Below are positions 12,146 to 26,559 of a DNA stretch of 64,000 nucleotides, in pieces (positions within the stretch are counted from its first letter, which is position 1; each line of letters opens with the position of its first letter). Made by a program: the position numbers and the translations under genes. The notes below the pieces were generated by a model, which saw nothing but the letters and a program-made list of their open reading frames with translations, had not been told where the DNA came from and did no database searches. The DNA lies in contig NC_135779.1 in assembly GCF_028453695.1 (NCBI RefSeq), forward strand, positions 12,846,831 through 12,910,830. The letters run 5' to 3'. Origin of the DNA: Augochlora pura (taxonomy: Eukaryota; Arthropoda; Insecta; Hymenoptera; Halictidae).

Positions 12146-14890
12146 AATACGATTATTATTGCACTTAGCGACAGTCTCTAAGTTGGAATTGCCAGAGCCC
12201 AGAGTGTAACGATGGGATGGGGTTTAAGCGGGTTCGAAACGAATCGCTGGTCGTTTGAGCGTGTGAAAATATTTGTAACGCGGGGAACACCTAATGACGG
12301 TGTTCTCTTCGGCAGGCAAATTTCCTCTCGGCGAAGCAATGAGCCGCACGGCCCGACTCGCCACCCTAAAAAACAAACCGACCAGCTGCTTTTGTCGCGC
12401 CGGCTAACGAACCGCGGGAAAGATACAAAGGAAATACAGCAGTTCTACCGAGTTAACACTTTATTTGATAACGTCACTGTCCCGAGAACATCATTCTAGC
12501 GCGGTTTAATTGGAAATTCCGCGTCGGCGGGCATCCCTATCTCGACTCCACGGTGTTCACTGTTTTCTTCGTCCTTTTACATCGATGGTTTCTACGGGGC
12601 TCTTGCCGTGGCAATGAAAACTACATCGGACTTTCGTATGTCGCGTTAACGTCGTTCAATGAATTTAGCAGCTGTGTATGTGCCGAAACCTTGTTCCGAG
12701 ATACAGTAGGATTTCAGTTATACATATGAGCAGAGCGAGAGACAACCATCTACGGATATTCGCGTAATTTTTGTATAGGTCGAGTTTATTTGTCTAAAAG
12801 ACCAGCAGTTGTTGTTTAAAAAGTGGCGTTTATACATTAAACGTCCGTTTGGAATGTATATGGAAGGAAATGGACTATTTGATTAAATTATCTTTCATTT
12901 AAATATCCGACATATGATATACAGATCATAATACCTGTGAAAATGTTTAAGTTTGTTTCGAAAGTGATCCGAGTATATTTGACTGCAGTAATGTGTATAT
13001 GATTCACGTAATAAATGCTATTATTTTAGTAGGAATTGTAAACTTAAGTACCTTAGATACACTTAACTTTGATACAAATAAACTTATTTTCCAAATAGAC
13101 AACTCAAGTAATGTTTCATATAACCTAATACATAAAAATATAGACAGGGGTATCTTTTTATAAAAAATACAAAGGTTGAAATATACTAATATTAGTATAT
13201 GTACTGCCGAAGCAAGTACAGCCACGTCAGGTCTCGCGTGAAATCATAGAAAAAATAATAACCTGAAATCATACATAAATATAAATGTTATGCCGATCAC
13301 ATTCTATCAACTTATTAGAAAATTTCTTATGGTAAAAATAAGATAATGTTATTAGTAAATTGCAGACCTTTATGCTAAATGAAAATTGTCTACATCGGTT
13401 TTAAGGAGCGGAAGTTAAACTCATTTCTGTGCTTAATTATTTTTATATGATCAAACCAATATATAAGTATTTTGAACATTCTCAAATGAATGAAAACCAC
13501 TCTCTACATTAATGGATGTGAATGTGCTCATGTTCTGGTAGAAAATATCAATATTCTTCTAATGTATGCCAATACCATTATTTTTAAATATTATATTATA
13601 TTTTATTTTACTATTTTACTATTATACTATTAAATTTTTAATTTACTACAGTCTTTGTATATCGTTCACATTCTGTTACATTAAATACATTCAATTGCAC
13701 TTCGGAAATTTTATCATAAATAATACTCTGTATCATACTTTACGCCATGATTACATGTAGGATCGGGTTTTAGGTGATTGACTCCCGCAATACCGCAATG
13801 TCTTAATAACGAAAAAAGCAACTTTATTAATAGAATAAAATGTGAGAGATATAGGTACAAAAACGAAATACAATTATTAGCTATTCACCGTAGCTACGAC
13901 CGATCACAACTGAGGATCGCTTCGGCGATCCTCTCCGCGTTACCGCTGATCGCTTTCCTTTGTTTTTTCCGCCGAGCGCAACACCCGGCCATCCACCAAG
14001 TCACCGCGCTCGCGACATCCTACATACATATATTATGCGGAAATATTTCACGAACAAATAATTAATCAAGATTTAGAAATTGCTAAATGAATCCCTCAGA
14101 TAAATAATCGTTACAAAAGAAACATTCCGCCATAATTCAGTTTACAGCGAAGTAAGAAACGAGAAGTCAACGATAGAAACGTGTCAGCAAGACGAATCCA
14201 TAGAAGAAACAATCGAGGAAGAGAATTTTGATAAATACGCGGTCATGTATCTACGAAACCGTACATGCGTCGTCTGATAAATGGTTGAAGAAATGAGGTG
14301 CATATGAAAGGAGAAACTCGGAAATTTGGGCGAACGGAAACTGGAGATGGAGAGCCGGAATTCGGAACGTGTGTGATAGAAGTTGGATGAGGGATGTACG
14401 TAGTTGCGATGTATTAGATCACGTAGAGGTAAGAATGGGAACATGATGCGAGGGTTTTATACATTAAGTAACACAAGTGAAGGATCCATCTTCGAGACGT
14501 GTGAAACCATCCGAATTCGGCGGGGAGTAATGCGATCGCGCTCCCGCGAAGTAATGGATATAGAGCATACAACTTTTGGATATAAGTGAGTTGCACACGG
14601 CTGCACCACTCGAGGGACATGTGAACAGTATTGCGTGCATCATACCGGGAAACATGGTCAAATAATGTTGGAAGTGTTGTGAATAATGGAGTTATAATAC
14701 TGTTACGTTCGCCATGGGTTCGTTGTGTGCACGTCCACCGGTTTGGACTACCACCGATTTGCTATAGAAGACCGTAAGATATTAGATTCGAATAGCTAAT
14801 TAATAGATTTCTTTGCAAGACAGAAATACTAAATTGCAATGAATGGAGGTCGACTGAAAATATAATTTCTTTATAAATATATTTAGTAAG

Positions 14891-15178
14891 TTGAAAGTTA
14901 TATTATTAATATTATTTATATATTACTTTAGTATCATTATTATTGTTATAGTAAACATCATTTATATTATTAAGATATATGTATATTACTTAGTAGGCAC
15001 GTTTTTTTATATTACACGTATTTACAGACGCTATAAACGCAGAAAGAACCGCCGTCCTCTGATTACATTAGCCGAAGAATTATTCGAAAGCATCTTGAAC
15101 CCACGGTTTCCGTCTGAAACAGATGACGCCAAGGATGCTGTGCAGAACTTCCATTACATTACCGAAACTGAGCCATAA
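14891..15178 (+). other. Unassigned exon-like open frame (95 codons), weak candidate
   Basis: The N-terminal half is an AT-rich, Ile/Tyr/Val-rich hydrophobic run. The C-terminal half (from about residue 46) is basic (R-R-Y-K-R-R-K-N-R-R) and then acidic (LITLAEELFESILNPRFP, ending ETEP), with more balanced codon use. An acceptor-like TATTTACAG ends at about 15027, so the second half could be a small terminal exon of an unseen plus-strand gene inside the CAP intron. I recognise no family. It may well be chance. Confidence 0.15.
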
Positions 15179-18100
15179 AATCGAGAGGTGAAGGACATTG
15201 TTTATAGAGAAAGTAGTTCTGGAGCCCTGATTATGTAAACTGCAGTTCGTGCGTAAAGTTTAATGCTGGTTTTACTGGGATAAACATGATCCGAAAGTAA
15301 TTTCCATTCTCGCGATAAAACTCACCGGCTGCACGGTTCTTTTTGTCGAAAGGCTTCGTGAAATCGTGCAACTAATAGCACTCCTTGCACGGGAGTCATT
15401 CTAAACACGCTGAGGTCGTTAATGGAGATTGGGAATACTTCTCGAGATTAATATCGGCGGAGCAACAAATAATAGAATACGGTGCACCGGGAGCAAAACG
15501 TTTACTGGAACGATCCAGCACTGCGTTTAATTAAAGGGAATACTTTAGTCGATTATAGTACGATTTTATAACGAACGAATCGCTAGGTTCGTGCAAAATT
15601 ACTTATAGATGCTTTCGCTTCGTCTTTTCCTCGCGTGAATAATTTTTCTTGGAAAGTTTATTTATATTAACATAACTCGCCTTGATATAATTTTGTCATG
15701 CATGAGATTGAAGCGGATAATCAAAATTATTTGCGTTAATTGTAAGAAATGTAAGTTCGATGTAACTATATTCTTAAATTCATATAATGATCTTATGATT
15801 TCATAGATTTCTATTTGATCTATTTTCGTCAGAAATGCAGAAAATTGGCAGTCTAGTAATTACTATAATATGTACTTTTTATTGAAAAATTGTGTAAGTT
15901 AGTTATAAGAAAGATGAGACTAGGTTAGATAAAATTATCAGTCCTTCCTACATTTTAATAAGTTGAAAATTATGTAGCAACATTCTTAAATTCTTCTAAT
16001 ATCTTTACCTTCTATTCGATATTTTTGTTATTATAAATATAAATTAATAAAATCCGCAATCTAGTAACCAATTCATTCTAAAATAATATTTCTCAAATAT
16101 TTCAATTCGGCTGAATTTTAATGTTCCAAAGTCGCTGTTCAAAATCGCTCATTGTATTTGTACGAGCCTAATATAATCTTCAAAAAGGATTTCCTAAATT
16201 CCATTAGTTACCAATTTGTCCACTTTTTTAATTTGTTCCTTGTCATCGTTATTGTACAAAATATCATTTTAATGATTTCTACGAGGATTTTCTGAGGCCA
16301 ACGAAATATTTGTATAAAAATGTGGACTCGTCAATTATTTTTATGCATTTCACCTTGCTACAACGTACCAATAATTATAGACAGGCTTTGTTCAAACTTG
16401 TTCATTTATAAAACAAATGAAACGTTAGAGTTACAATGTTTTAGAAAAGTATAAATAGATGGCGTAATACGTTTGCGGATGGCTAGTTAGCGATGCACAG
16501 AGTGAATTGCAAGTGTACTACATTCACGTTTTGGGCCCTGCACAAACGTGATGCATTTAGATTACAATGTTCTGCTCTGTTCTCATTAATACCAATAATG
16601 AATACGTGTAAAAGTCCTTTGCGTACATAGGGGACTTTGACTTTTTGACACAGCAATCTTTTAAATAGATATGTCCTTTGGTCGGTTATTAAAGCGTTCG
16701 CGTCAGTTCACTCTTTTATCCAGTTGAAGTTCACACTATTTGATCTTGTTCGGTATTTCTAATCATTCTACCATAAATTTCTTTTTGAAAGCTGTGATGA
16801 TTAAACTGCGGAATTTATGCATTTATAACAAGAATGTGTGAACGAAATGCAAGAATGAAAGAATCAGGAAAGAATAATGTTGCATTATCTGAAATTTATT
16901 AAAAGTATTATAGAGAGGAATATAGTTTTAGTTAAATTTTATTTTGTACAATTGTCTCAGAAAATTCTTCGTATACATAAAGATCTACAAGTCTGGTGAT
17001 AGTATTTTAAGTTATGATACTAAAACCACTGCTCACTGAGTGTAGACAATTAACTAAATTTATACTGTTATTGCACAACATATACGTGAGCAATAATAGT
17101 CAAATAAGGCGTTTATTTAACAAGTTGCTTAACTTGACAAATAAAAAATAGGGAGAAATGTTAGAACAAAATAATAAAATTAAAAATTGAGATATAAAGT
17201 CACATAAATCTGATAAATTATTACTGCCGTAGCTTTAATTTATTTATAAACATTATAGAATGCGTGTTCAAGAACAAATTGTCTAACCTACATATGTAAT
17301 GTATAGTAATAAATCAACTATCATTATATGATCAAACAAATATTTGTTGTTTCGTAATGTTAAGCCCAGCATTAAGGAAATTTATTTTAAATATGAAAAT
17401 TCACAATTTTATCACGAACGATCGTCATATGTTGTTAAAAGCATAACAACACATGTTGCACTAAGAAATGATAACATTTTAAGTGTACTTCCAATTGAAT
17501 CTTGGACCAACCACAAAATAAATGGTTATTTAAAAGTGCACACATTAACGATTACAAGAAATAAAATAAAAATAAATTTTTCCTTTTGATAATTATTAGC
17601 AGTTAAACACCATGTGACAATATTACCAAATTCTTTCGACGTTTTCACAATTTCCAATTTCGGCTATTCATTTTTGCCATAAATCTTGAATAAATAATTA
17701 ATAATTATTATTTATTAAATTATTAATTATTTAATAATAATTTAAATGTTTTAAAATCTGCTGTTTAATAATCACTTACCGCAGCACGTTTGCCTGCCTT
17801 AACTGAGCACGATCGTTTAGTTAATCATCCACCAACAATTTGCCGTCGGTACTTTCGACGGAATAAAAATCTCCCGTGAAAACCGATCACGTTAAATGCA
17901 GTCGAACGTAATTTCCATAGAAAGGAAGCCGGAGACCAAAGAGTCTGGATCCGACGGAGACGATTCCATCTGGAGGAGTGCTCGAAAATTACCGACGGTA
18001 TCTGCGTCGCGGGATTTCGTTGAGGAATCCGGTAAAATCCATGGGACTTCAAAGCGAGTGAAAAAGGTTCGAGTAAAGGTTGAACCGGCTCTGTTCATGG

Positions 18101-18971
18101 GCGATCCCGCATCACCCACCTTTCAGGGTTATGAACCCGTGACGCATTCACGGCACGCGAACCGATCGGTAGACTATTTCCTCAACGCGGAAGGTCACGT
18201 TCGATTTTTTCATGATCGTAACATGGATCAACGAGCCGAGAACACGATTTCATGGCGGTATTGGATTTGTAAGGATCCGTAAAAAAATTATCCGGACTGT
18301 GTAGAATTTGATTGAACAATTTACTTGCCATGTTGGCAATATAGCGACACGATTTTTGCATCGCCGGGTGACCCATCCAGCAGAGCACATTTTATACGAA
18401 ACATTAGTCGAATAAAATTTGATTTGAGATATTCTATTCGTAAAATTTATACCAAATATTAGTCATACAAAATTCTATTTAAAAAAATTTATTCGATGGA
18501 TATATTCTAAATCCAATATAATTTTATCCTATTGAAAATTATGCGTTGTTAGGAATTGATTTCATCTTTTTGTTATGCCAAGATCATCTGGAAGTCACGT
18601 TAAACAGATCGTTGAATAGTTTGTTGACACAAGCTACAATAGTACATAATAAAAAATATACTACGCAATTTAAAAAAATGAAGGTGATTTTTTTCTTTGA
18701 TAAAACATTTCCTCTCAATTCTTTTATATTGTAATCTATAGCAGATCAAAAATTGATTAACTTATGTGAGGAATATTCTTCTGTCAGAAAGTGCCGGAGA
18801 AATCATGACGCCAGTTATGCGAAACATCGTGTATAAGAAGAATTATCGTAAAAATAATTATAGTAAAAGTAACCAAGGATGGTCAGAAAAATAGACACAC
18901 TTATCCGAACATGTTCTTTGAAGTAATGATATTGTTTGAAATACTATTTTAAATAATAATAAATATTACTA

Positions 18972-19223
18972 ATAACCCCGTGCACTATGATCTCTTTTAA
19001 AACTGCGTCGATTAGTAGTTCTTCGTTCTTAATCATTTCCTTGATGGAACGAGAGGATTTTTGTCTCCTGTTTGTCTTCATTTACTCCCACTCCCAAATT
19101 TTGACGATAGAAGATTTAAATTTCGTTTCAATTTAATAGAAACAACTGACAATTATATTTATTAAATTGTGTACGAAACGTTCGTCACGAGTCTGACACG
19201 TTTTTTATAGTGCAAGGGGTTAA
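18972..19223. mobile_element. MITE, CCCCTTGCACTAT family, copy 1
   Basis: A 252-bp element with left end AACCCCGTGCACTAT and right end ATAGTGCAAGGGGTTAA (14 of 15 terminal bases pair). The right flank is TTAA, the left flank ATAA. It shares the motif ACGAGTCTGAC near the right end with copies at 46323..46578 and 53493..53723. Confidence 0.75.
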
Positions 19224-19265
19224 ATATATAGGTCTGGCTAAAAGAGGGATCATTACAACACTTAC

Positions 19266-19402
19266 CATCTCGAGCATGTTGGCGGCAGGTGGATCGACCC
19301 TGCTGCGAAAGTAATTGTGGACATCGAGGATCTTCTGACGGATCTGGTTGGTACTCGTGCTGATTAGTCTCATAGGCACCAGGTTGCCGTAGATCCGCGG
19401 CG
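19266..19402 (-). CDS. CAP-domain exon (first CAP exon: linker and helix 1)
   Basis: Internal exon of 137 nt, predicted residues 28-73. The acceptor has a pyrimidine tract ending CTTTCAG at 19403; the donor is GTAAGT directly after the ATG that encodes Met73. It encodes a linker followed by IRQKILDVHNYFRSRV and then PPAANMLEM. This matches the CAP-family N-terminal pattern (I-L-x-x-H-N-x-x-R followed by P-x-A-x-N-M-x-x-M). The exon enters with two bases of a split codon (phase 1) and leaves in phase 0, which fits both neighbours. An open frame on this strand extends past both splice sites, but the family match stops exactly at them. Confidence 0.93.
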
Positions 19403-19620
19403 CTGAAAGCAGAGGCAAACGTTCCTCTGAACAACGTCTCGATAACCGATATTCGTTGTCAATAAAAGCCCTTTTCTCTCTACGCGTTGCTCCATTTTCT
19501 TCCCTTTCTTGTCGGGACAAGTGGCCGCTTTAAACGAGAATATCGACTGCGCCGCTACGTCCAAACGGGCAATAACATTCTATTTTCATACCCTTTACCC
19601 TCCCCATCCTCTCGGAGATC

Positions 19621-19681
19621 AAAAGGAGGGAGGGAAAAAGAGAAAGGGAAAGAGGGAGAGAGAGGGAGAGAGAGAGAGCGA
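19621..19681. repeat. GA-rich simple sequence
   Basis: Purine tract of GGAGGG, AAAGAG and (GA)n units. The long Arg/Glu/Gly frames across it on one strand and the Ser/Pro/Leu frames on the other are products of this composition. A shorter (GA)n tract is at 20229..20252. Confidence 0.9.
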
Positions 19682-22225
19682 GTCAGGGGGAGTCAGAGAG
19701 CCAGAGGGAATCCTAAGCTCGAACACTCCGCCGGGAAAATGTGTTTTCCTTAATCTCGTATGCGGAAGCGTTTCGGGCCACGGAGATTCCGTTTCTTTCG
19801 ATGCCACGAATGAAAGGGAATGCGTAAAACCGGGACGCTCCAACTGGCCCCATTATGAGATTTCCCGGGGAAATTATCTTCTTACTTGTATTTTTCGCCC
19901 GGCGCATACGGTGAGATCAGAATATAAATTGCCGAACATGAGATCTCTGATACTAACCCCCTGCCGGATGTACTCGACCGTACAAATTAAGTTCCTGTCG
20001 TTGTAATCGTGTATTTCAGATGCTCGTTTGACGGATCAATTAACTCAGACGAAGTGAAAAACAGGATTTCGTGGTGAAATAGTATTGGTCAAATCCCCTC
20101 TAAACCTCAACTGCGGACATGTGAATTTGCGACAATTATTTGATAAAATATATTGTTTATAAAATTAACATGATATTGATTTTTACATAGAAATTACATA
20201 TAATATATATTGCACGCGTTGGGGGTGACAAAGAGAGAGAGAGAAAGAGAGCGATGAGTACTCGAAGCGATGACTTCTAAAAAGAGAAATATTTAATAAT
20301 TTTGTCGAACATTAATATCACGTGTTGCTCAAATGTTTCTTGCAGAAATTAATTTTATAGACTGACCAAATTTTTACATTTTTGCTATACTATACATAAA
20401 CATTTTAATACGTTTAATCGTTCCAATGTGATTTTGATTTCAATTCATTATTAGAAACTTTATTAGAGTCTCAAATGTTTGCTTTTCATGCACCCAACAC
20501 ATGTATAATTATAACTATGTTTTCGAAAAGAAAGAATTAGAAACAAAAATATGAAAGTTTGTGTATCTAATTCATTGGTGTTTTACAGATTGTTACCAAG
20601 GCTTGACTATTTTTCTGGAAAAAATTTTTGATTGTCCATAAATAATATGAATAAATTTATACATACACAGATCAAATAAAATCGAACGTTCGAATGTCTT
20701 GACATTTCATTTCCCGGAATCAGCACAGTTATCGTACTTTGCACACTATGCTATGGTAATCCACTAGCAATCTCTATTAGGGGTTTGAACCATTGCTAGC
20801 GAATTCTCAGTGCCCACAAATTGAACACCTAATCGCAATGTCTTAAAGGAGAATTTACCACCCGTTGAGCTCACAAAGCAGGATCGATTGCTCAAGCATT
20901 TGTTAGGTGATCTTATTTGTAAGTCATACTTTGAAAAAAACTTATTCTATGTGTTAGTTATTATATATATATTATCAATAACAAGATTACAAATATTGAA
21001 AACATTGAAACTCCAAGTAAGTTCCATAATTACGAGGGGAATGCTAAAGTAATTGTAAGGTTATGTCATATATATATAAAGTTCATGTCTCAATTAATTT
21101 ATTTTCTACTGATAATTTATGCCTAACGAAAATTTATACCTAATAAAAAATTCAATCGTATATTGTAATATTTATTCCTTAAATGAGAAATGTATTCTTA
21201 TTTCACCGCTTTGATGAAAATTAGTAAGTATAGTAGTTAGTAATGCTTCCGTATATGGTCATAATAATTAATAATACAGTTAAAATTAATTATACAATTT
21301 TATACGAATTAGAGGAATAAGTAAATATGTTATTCAAAATAATTCAACTTGATTTTAAGTAGAGTAATATTCAGTTGAAAATAATCGTTAAACCAATATT
21401 CGTTTCCTATAATTATTCTCTATGAATTATTTATTGGAATAAATGTATCAAATATTGAATATTTACTAAAATTTGAAGTACTTTAAAGTATAAATACTTT
21501 TGACGTATAAAACTGGAAATACATATTTTAAGGTACAGACTCTTTGAAAATATCTATGTCTAAAAATATCGACTATATAAAATTAGAAATGTCTGAGAGA
21601 TGAACTTTCAAACTGGAAGTTAAAATATTTCGCCCACAATACCACAAGAACAAGCATCAGGAATCGAGTAATGGCTCGGCGTAGAATAATGGCTCGGAAT
21701 ACATCTCGAAAGTTACAAATGTGCCAGAGACGTAAATAGAAACTAAAGCGGACCCTTAAAAATCAATATTGCCGAAAGGAATGAATAATGTTATCGATAT
21801 TTCTACCGAAACGGGGGTAGAAATTTATCGCGGAGCCTGTGCCAGCGACTTGTTGCGAAATTATAACGGAACGAGTTTACTGAAGTACACGCAACCGTCG
21901 GGACGTAACTCGAAAAATGTAATAACTTTCACACCGGCTTGTAAACTTTTTAAAGAGCACGAATAATAAACGAACAATCTGTTTGAAAAGCAGGCAATAC
22001 ATCTGGTTCTGCGTCCTTCAGATTCGAAAGCTGGATCTTGTATTCTTAAGTACATACATACGTGTATGTATGTATACGCGTCAGGAAAGTTTTGGGATCT
22101 CGACCCGAATCCGACAGGGATTCTCGGTTTTAGACTCGATAGTTTTGGGTACCCGCATATCCCGATGATCTAGATTTCTTACGCGAAGTCACCTGTTTGC
22201 TTTCAAATCTTCTCGCAGCTCTCGT

Positions 22226-22241
22226 CCCCCCCCCCCCCCCC
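22226..22241. repeat. C16 homopolymer
   Basis: Uninterrupted run of 16 C. Confidence 0.95.
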
Positions 22242-24497
22242 ACTCGCCCTCGATCTCCATTACACTCCACATTTTTAGTTTCTGCTCGTGCAGCTCTTGA
22301 TCCACTACTCCGCATGCTCCACAGGTCAAAAGTATTCTGACTATTGTTCGTATTTTTATAGACAACCGTTTACACGTTGCAGAGGAGAAGATTTGTCTGA
22401 AATTCATGATTTCCTAGCAATAGTGTATAAATCGAATAAAAAGCGATAGGACGATATAATATATCAAGTAATTGAAATTACTGATCTATTCAAATTAGAA
22501 TCAATAACGAAACTGCCATTTCAAATAAAATTTATTCTGAGATTAAATTTAGATTTTCATAATATATTTCAAATTTGCACAGTATCGATTAATTAAGTAT
22601 AAACTGTATATTCGCGTGAATTAATTAAATCATGAAATTACCTAGAACATAATTTTGATTTTACGTCAGTTGTAAATCATTTAATTAAGCGGTATTTAAG
22701 ATCAAAGCGAGTGAAAATCAAAGCGCGAAGGCATAAAAGTGGTTTTATTTATCAGAGACGATACAAAAAAATTATATATTAAATACTTTAACATATAAAA
22801 ACAATTTTGCGTTTAAGACGAGGGCCAGTGACAAATAATTCAAACAAAATGGAAGATTGAAGATCTTATTCGCGAACGTTAAAATTGTGATACTAGTTTC
22901 TGAAGTCACTTTCGTGAGAGACTCATAATGTCGTAGTGCTATTGCATAGAAACGCTAGATTTGAAGATACGAAACTGAAAGGGAGATACTTTGAAGGTCG
23001 TATATATGTAATAAGAGATTGCTGGATTCGCGCATATGTCGAACACGAAGAACGACCTCTTAGTTAGTTAGTGAATTCATTGTTATTTTTAACGCGTAAA
23101 AAGTTTCAAGATCGTTGTCTAATAGTGAAGTTAAATCTAATGAAAGACATTTTTATTTATGAACTACGTTCGTCGTTTTTTATCACACACTAACGTATTC
23201 ATCTCATTCTAATATTAAATACATATGATGTATAATACTTAAAGTACTAATACTAGTATCAATATTCAACTGGAGAGCGAATAAACAACCAAAAAACTGA
23301 CCATGGCTACCTGTCACCTTTTATCAGAAAATTCTAACATGAAATATTGGAATTTTTGTAGCAAAAGAAGAGAAAATGAGACAGTTTTGGAGAGGCATTT
23401 CGGATGCCATCGATCTTGAAATACGTTGTCATGGTCATTATTTTTATCTTTATTTTATATTTATCTGGCAATAAATAGTATAAATTAAGATCATTTCAGA
23501 GGCTGATCTACCGCCTCTTAATAATTAAACGATTAATCTCTTGTAATCTAGAAAATTAATTAAACTATAATCACATTTATACCATATAGATGCAATATAT
23601 TTTACGTGTATATGTACAAATATATCAGCAAAAATACACTGAATAATATCTTTGAATATTCTTTGTACCCCATCGACGATTATAAACATTTCACGTGACA
23701 TTTAATTGGTCACTATTTCAATACAATGGAATCTAGATCATGGAAACCTCAGGTGCGATTTACGCCTCTATGATTCTGATCCGCTCAAACATGATACGTC
23801 AGTGTCGCGAAACACCAACCAAAATTCTTGCGAAATGATAATCCAATTTCGCCTAATGGAACTGCAATTTCCGGCGACACCGAAAAACTGCGGAGGACGT
23901 GCACGCGTCTATTTATAACCAGCGAGAACTCAATGTAAACCTGGCCTCATAATTTCCTACGAATTTTTTTGCCCGTGAACCCCGACGGATTCGCAGAGAA
24001 GTTCGGCCGTACATTCGCCGAAAAATGTTCCTACGTTGTCCGGAAAAAAAGAGGATCCGTCGTTCATTTCGCTCGGCGACGAATTTCTCGACGCGCCGCA
24101 CCTCGTTGGTGCGCGGCACTCGTCGGATTTGTCGTGGAACGAAATTCGCGATTCATATTTACTTAAACGCGGGGTTAGCTAACTACGAACATCGCGGTGA
24201 TCAAGTAAACTTGCTGCGAGTTTCTGTTACATTCGGGGCACGTAACAAATCCTTCCGAAATCAACGTCAATCTTTACTGTTGAAGCATACGCAATACTTG
24301 AAGCATTAGGATGTGCCAACACCAACAACCGCCGAAATGTTGTGCTTCCATGTGTACTACTGTATATGTCAAGCGTAATATTGATTGTAGTAAGATATCT
24401 GTGTGATAATATATTGTATTATAATATATGTATATTATATGTATAATATGAAATATATAATATATAATTTGCATAATATTTGATTGTAATAAGGTAC

Positions 24498-24735
24498 TTA
24501 ACACGTCCAGCACCAGCAATCAACCACTGGAATTCCCATAAAATCGAAGCAATTCAATTAGTCGAAATTAGAAAGATGAGATTTATCATAATGCATGACA
24601 TTAGAACTCTTTCGCGTCTGAAATATCCTACACAAATTCAGTTTATATTAATACATTTACGATGAAATAAGTCTTCAAAATTAGTCAAATATCAATGTCA
24701 CCAATATGTAACCAACGCAGTGCGCAACGTGTTAA
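24498..24735. mobile_element. TTAA-bounded MITE, CACGT ends
   Basis: A 238-bp element with TTAA at both ends. The inverted ends are TTAACACGTCCAGCAC and the complement of GTGCGCAACGTGTTAA, nine outer bases perfect. Interior AT-rich, no coding content. Confidence 0.6.
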
Positions 24736-26559
24736 GGGAGGACGACACCCTAATGGCTAAGAAGAATCGACTTCGTTTTAGAAATCGTTTTAGTGATCGC
24801 ATAGAATTTTATATCAAAACGATATCGCAGATAATAGTTTCTAGTTTATGAATCAACAGATAAATTGAATTCATATTTTTTCTATTCTGTGGAATTAGTA
24901 ATTTTTGATGATGAATTTAATGGTACTTCTCAACAAAATTTTTATGAATCATCCTTTGAGAGCTTGTAACATAAAATTAGTAAAAATTATGCGACTGACA
25001 GAAACTTTTAATTTTTCCTTGTTATTGCAAGTTAAGTATAATATCTCATATTATTATCAATACGAATGATCCTGTATTCATTGTAAAAATAATTAACGTA
25101 TTATTATGACTAGTTCTATGATTATCATTGCACATGTACTTGAATTGAGAAATTTATTATACAATAATTTATTAAACAATATGAAGCCAGCCAGTTTAAC
25201 CGACAAGGCTTGTTCAGTGTTAATAGCAATTGCACTATGAATCTTTATGCGAAATACAAATTTGTTGTGTCGATTGCAAAGACGGGAGCGGGATACAAAT
25301 TTAATTTTTCTTTTTATAATTTTAACAAGTAAACAGTATTACTTCGATACTTTTCGATTATTTTAATTCTCAGTCCAATAAAACGTAATCATAATAATCC
25401 ATCGTTATTCGCATTCACGCATGCTTCGCTTTTTGGTATTCACAAAAATCAGCGTAATTAGTTCAAGGAAACTGTTCTTGTTAGCGGAAGTTAAACGTAT
25501 CCGAGCAATGAATAATTCGTGTAACTTTGTTTCGATCCCTAAGCAGGATCAAGCATTTGACCCCAACTTGAGCACGGGGCTATTCACTTTAGCTCGAAGC
25601 TGAGCCGAGACGGTTCAAATGTTAAATTAGGGTCAGGGATTGTTCGCGCCGAGATTTTATCAAGATACAAGTGGATAACATCTGATCCCAGGAATTCGTA
25701 GGGTCCACCAATAAATTAGGGTCGTCAGTAATTTACAGGGAGATCAAGTTATCGTTGCTTACGCCCGACCGCTTAACCACTGGTTGATAATGCAGATGCG
25801 TTGATTCGTAGATGGTTTGAACAACAGATAATTTCTGGTTTCCGGCAAACCGCTGTACCCAGCCGTCTAGAATTAAACTGCAGTTTATACCCTATAAAAC
25901 TGTCCCATAGAATTTGGTCAGCGAGAACGCCGGCGATGGAACTCAATCTTCTATGGCAATTGAAAAGCTATAATTTGTACAAAAATAATCACTCCATTTT
26001 ATATATGTGTACTGATTGAATATAATATAATTCTAAATGCATTTTTCAGTTTTCTACGCTTTGCTTAGATAATCGTTTAATCAGTTAACTGTTACTGACG
26101 AGTATTCTCGTCATGACATGAAATGTTACCTCATGACGAGTATATTCGCTGAAAACAGATAACTAATTAATTAAATAATTAATTTCCCTCATCCTCGCTG
26201 TTTCTACTGATTTTTTGTATACACCAATTTTTATTAAATTTATAGGAGAAGTTGAACTTATAAACATAATTAAAAATTAAGATTTTATAAAACGTCTTTT
26301 AGCGCCTTCAGTATAAGTAATGTCAACAATTCCAATTCGACGATACTCTTAAATTATCTAAAACCTCTTACTATTTTAAATTACATTTAGAAACGTTTGT
26401 TATTACGTGTAACAGTTTCTGACATAAATCAGCATTCATTTAACATAAATCAAAGTAATATAACATGAAAACGCATAATATTGTGCGAAAGTTTAATTGC
26501 CAGCGTTTGTTGGAAAAGCGTGAAATCGATATGCAACACAGTGGATTGTTGTATGATTG

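Larger units (their letters stand above)
152..19265 (-). other. Intron of the CAP gene, about 19.1 kb
   Basis: Starts with GTAAGT (19265..19260) and ends with TTTCAG (157..152), phase 0. I see no exon of another gene that I can defend inside it. It holds the TTAA-bounded elements at 1260, 6162, 7102, 11700-12028 and 18972, tandem repeats at 4118 and 7519, two LTR-like promoter units (about 5.8-6.2 and 11.4-12.1 kb), and a pair of related hairpin-bearing repeats (6640 and 8694). CpG-richer islands are visible by eye at about 2440-2990, 9500-9960, 12130-12660 and 17880-18270; the rest (for example 9.96-11.1, 12.7-13.7, 15.6-17.8 kb) is AT-rich with nothing I recognise. Confidence 0.8.

Noticed and set aside
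17896..18282. 128-codon open frame in a CpG-rich island
   Set aside because: No family recognised, overlapping frames on the other strand, and no convincing splice or start context.
19509..20006. 165-codon open frame on the plus strand
   Set aside because: It crosses the GA-rich tract, which produces the Arg/Glu/Gly run, and shows no domain.
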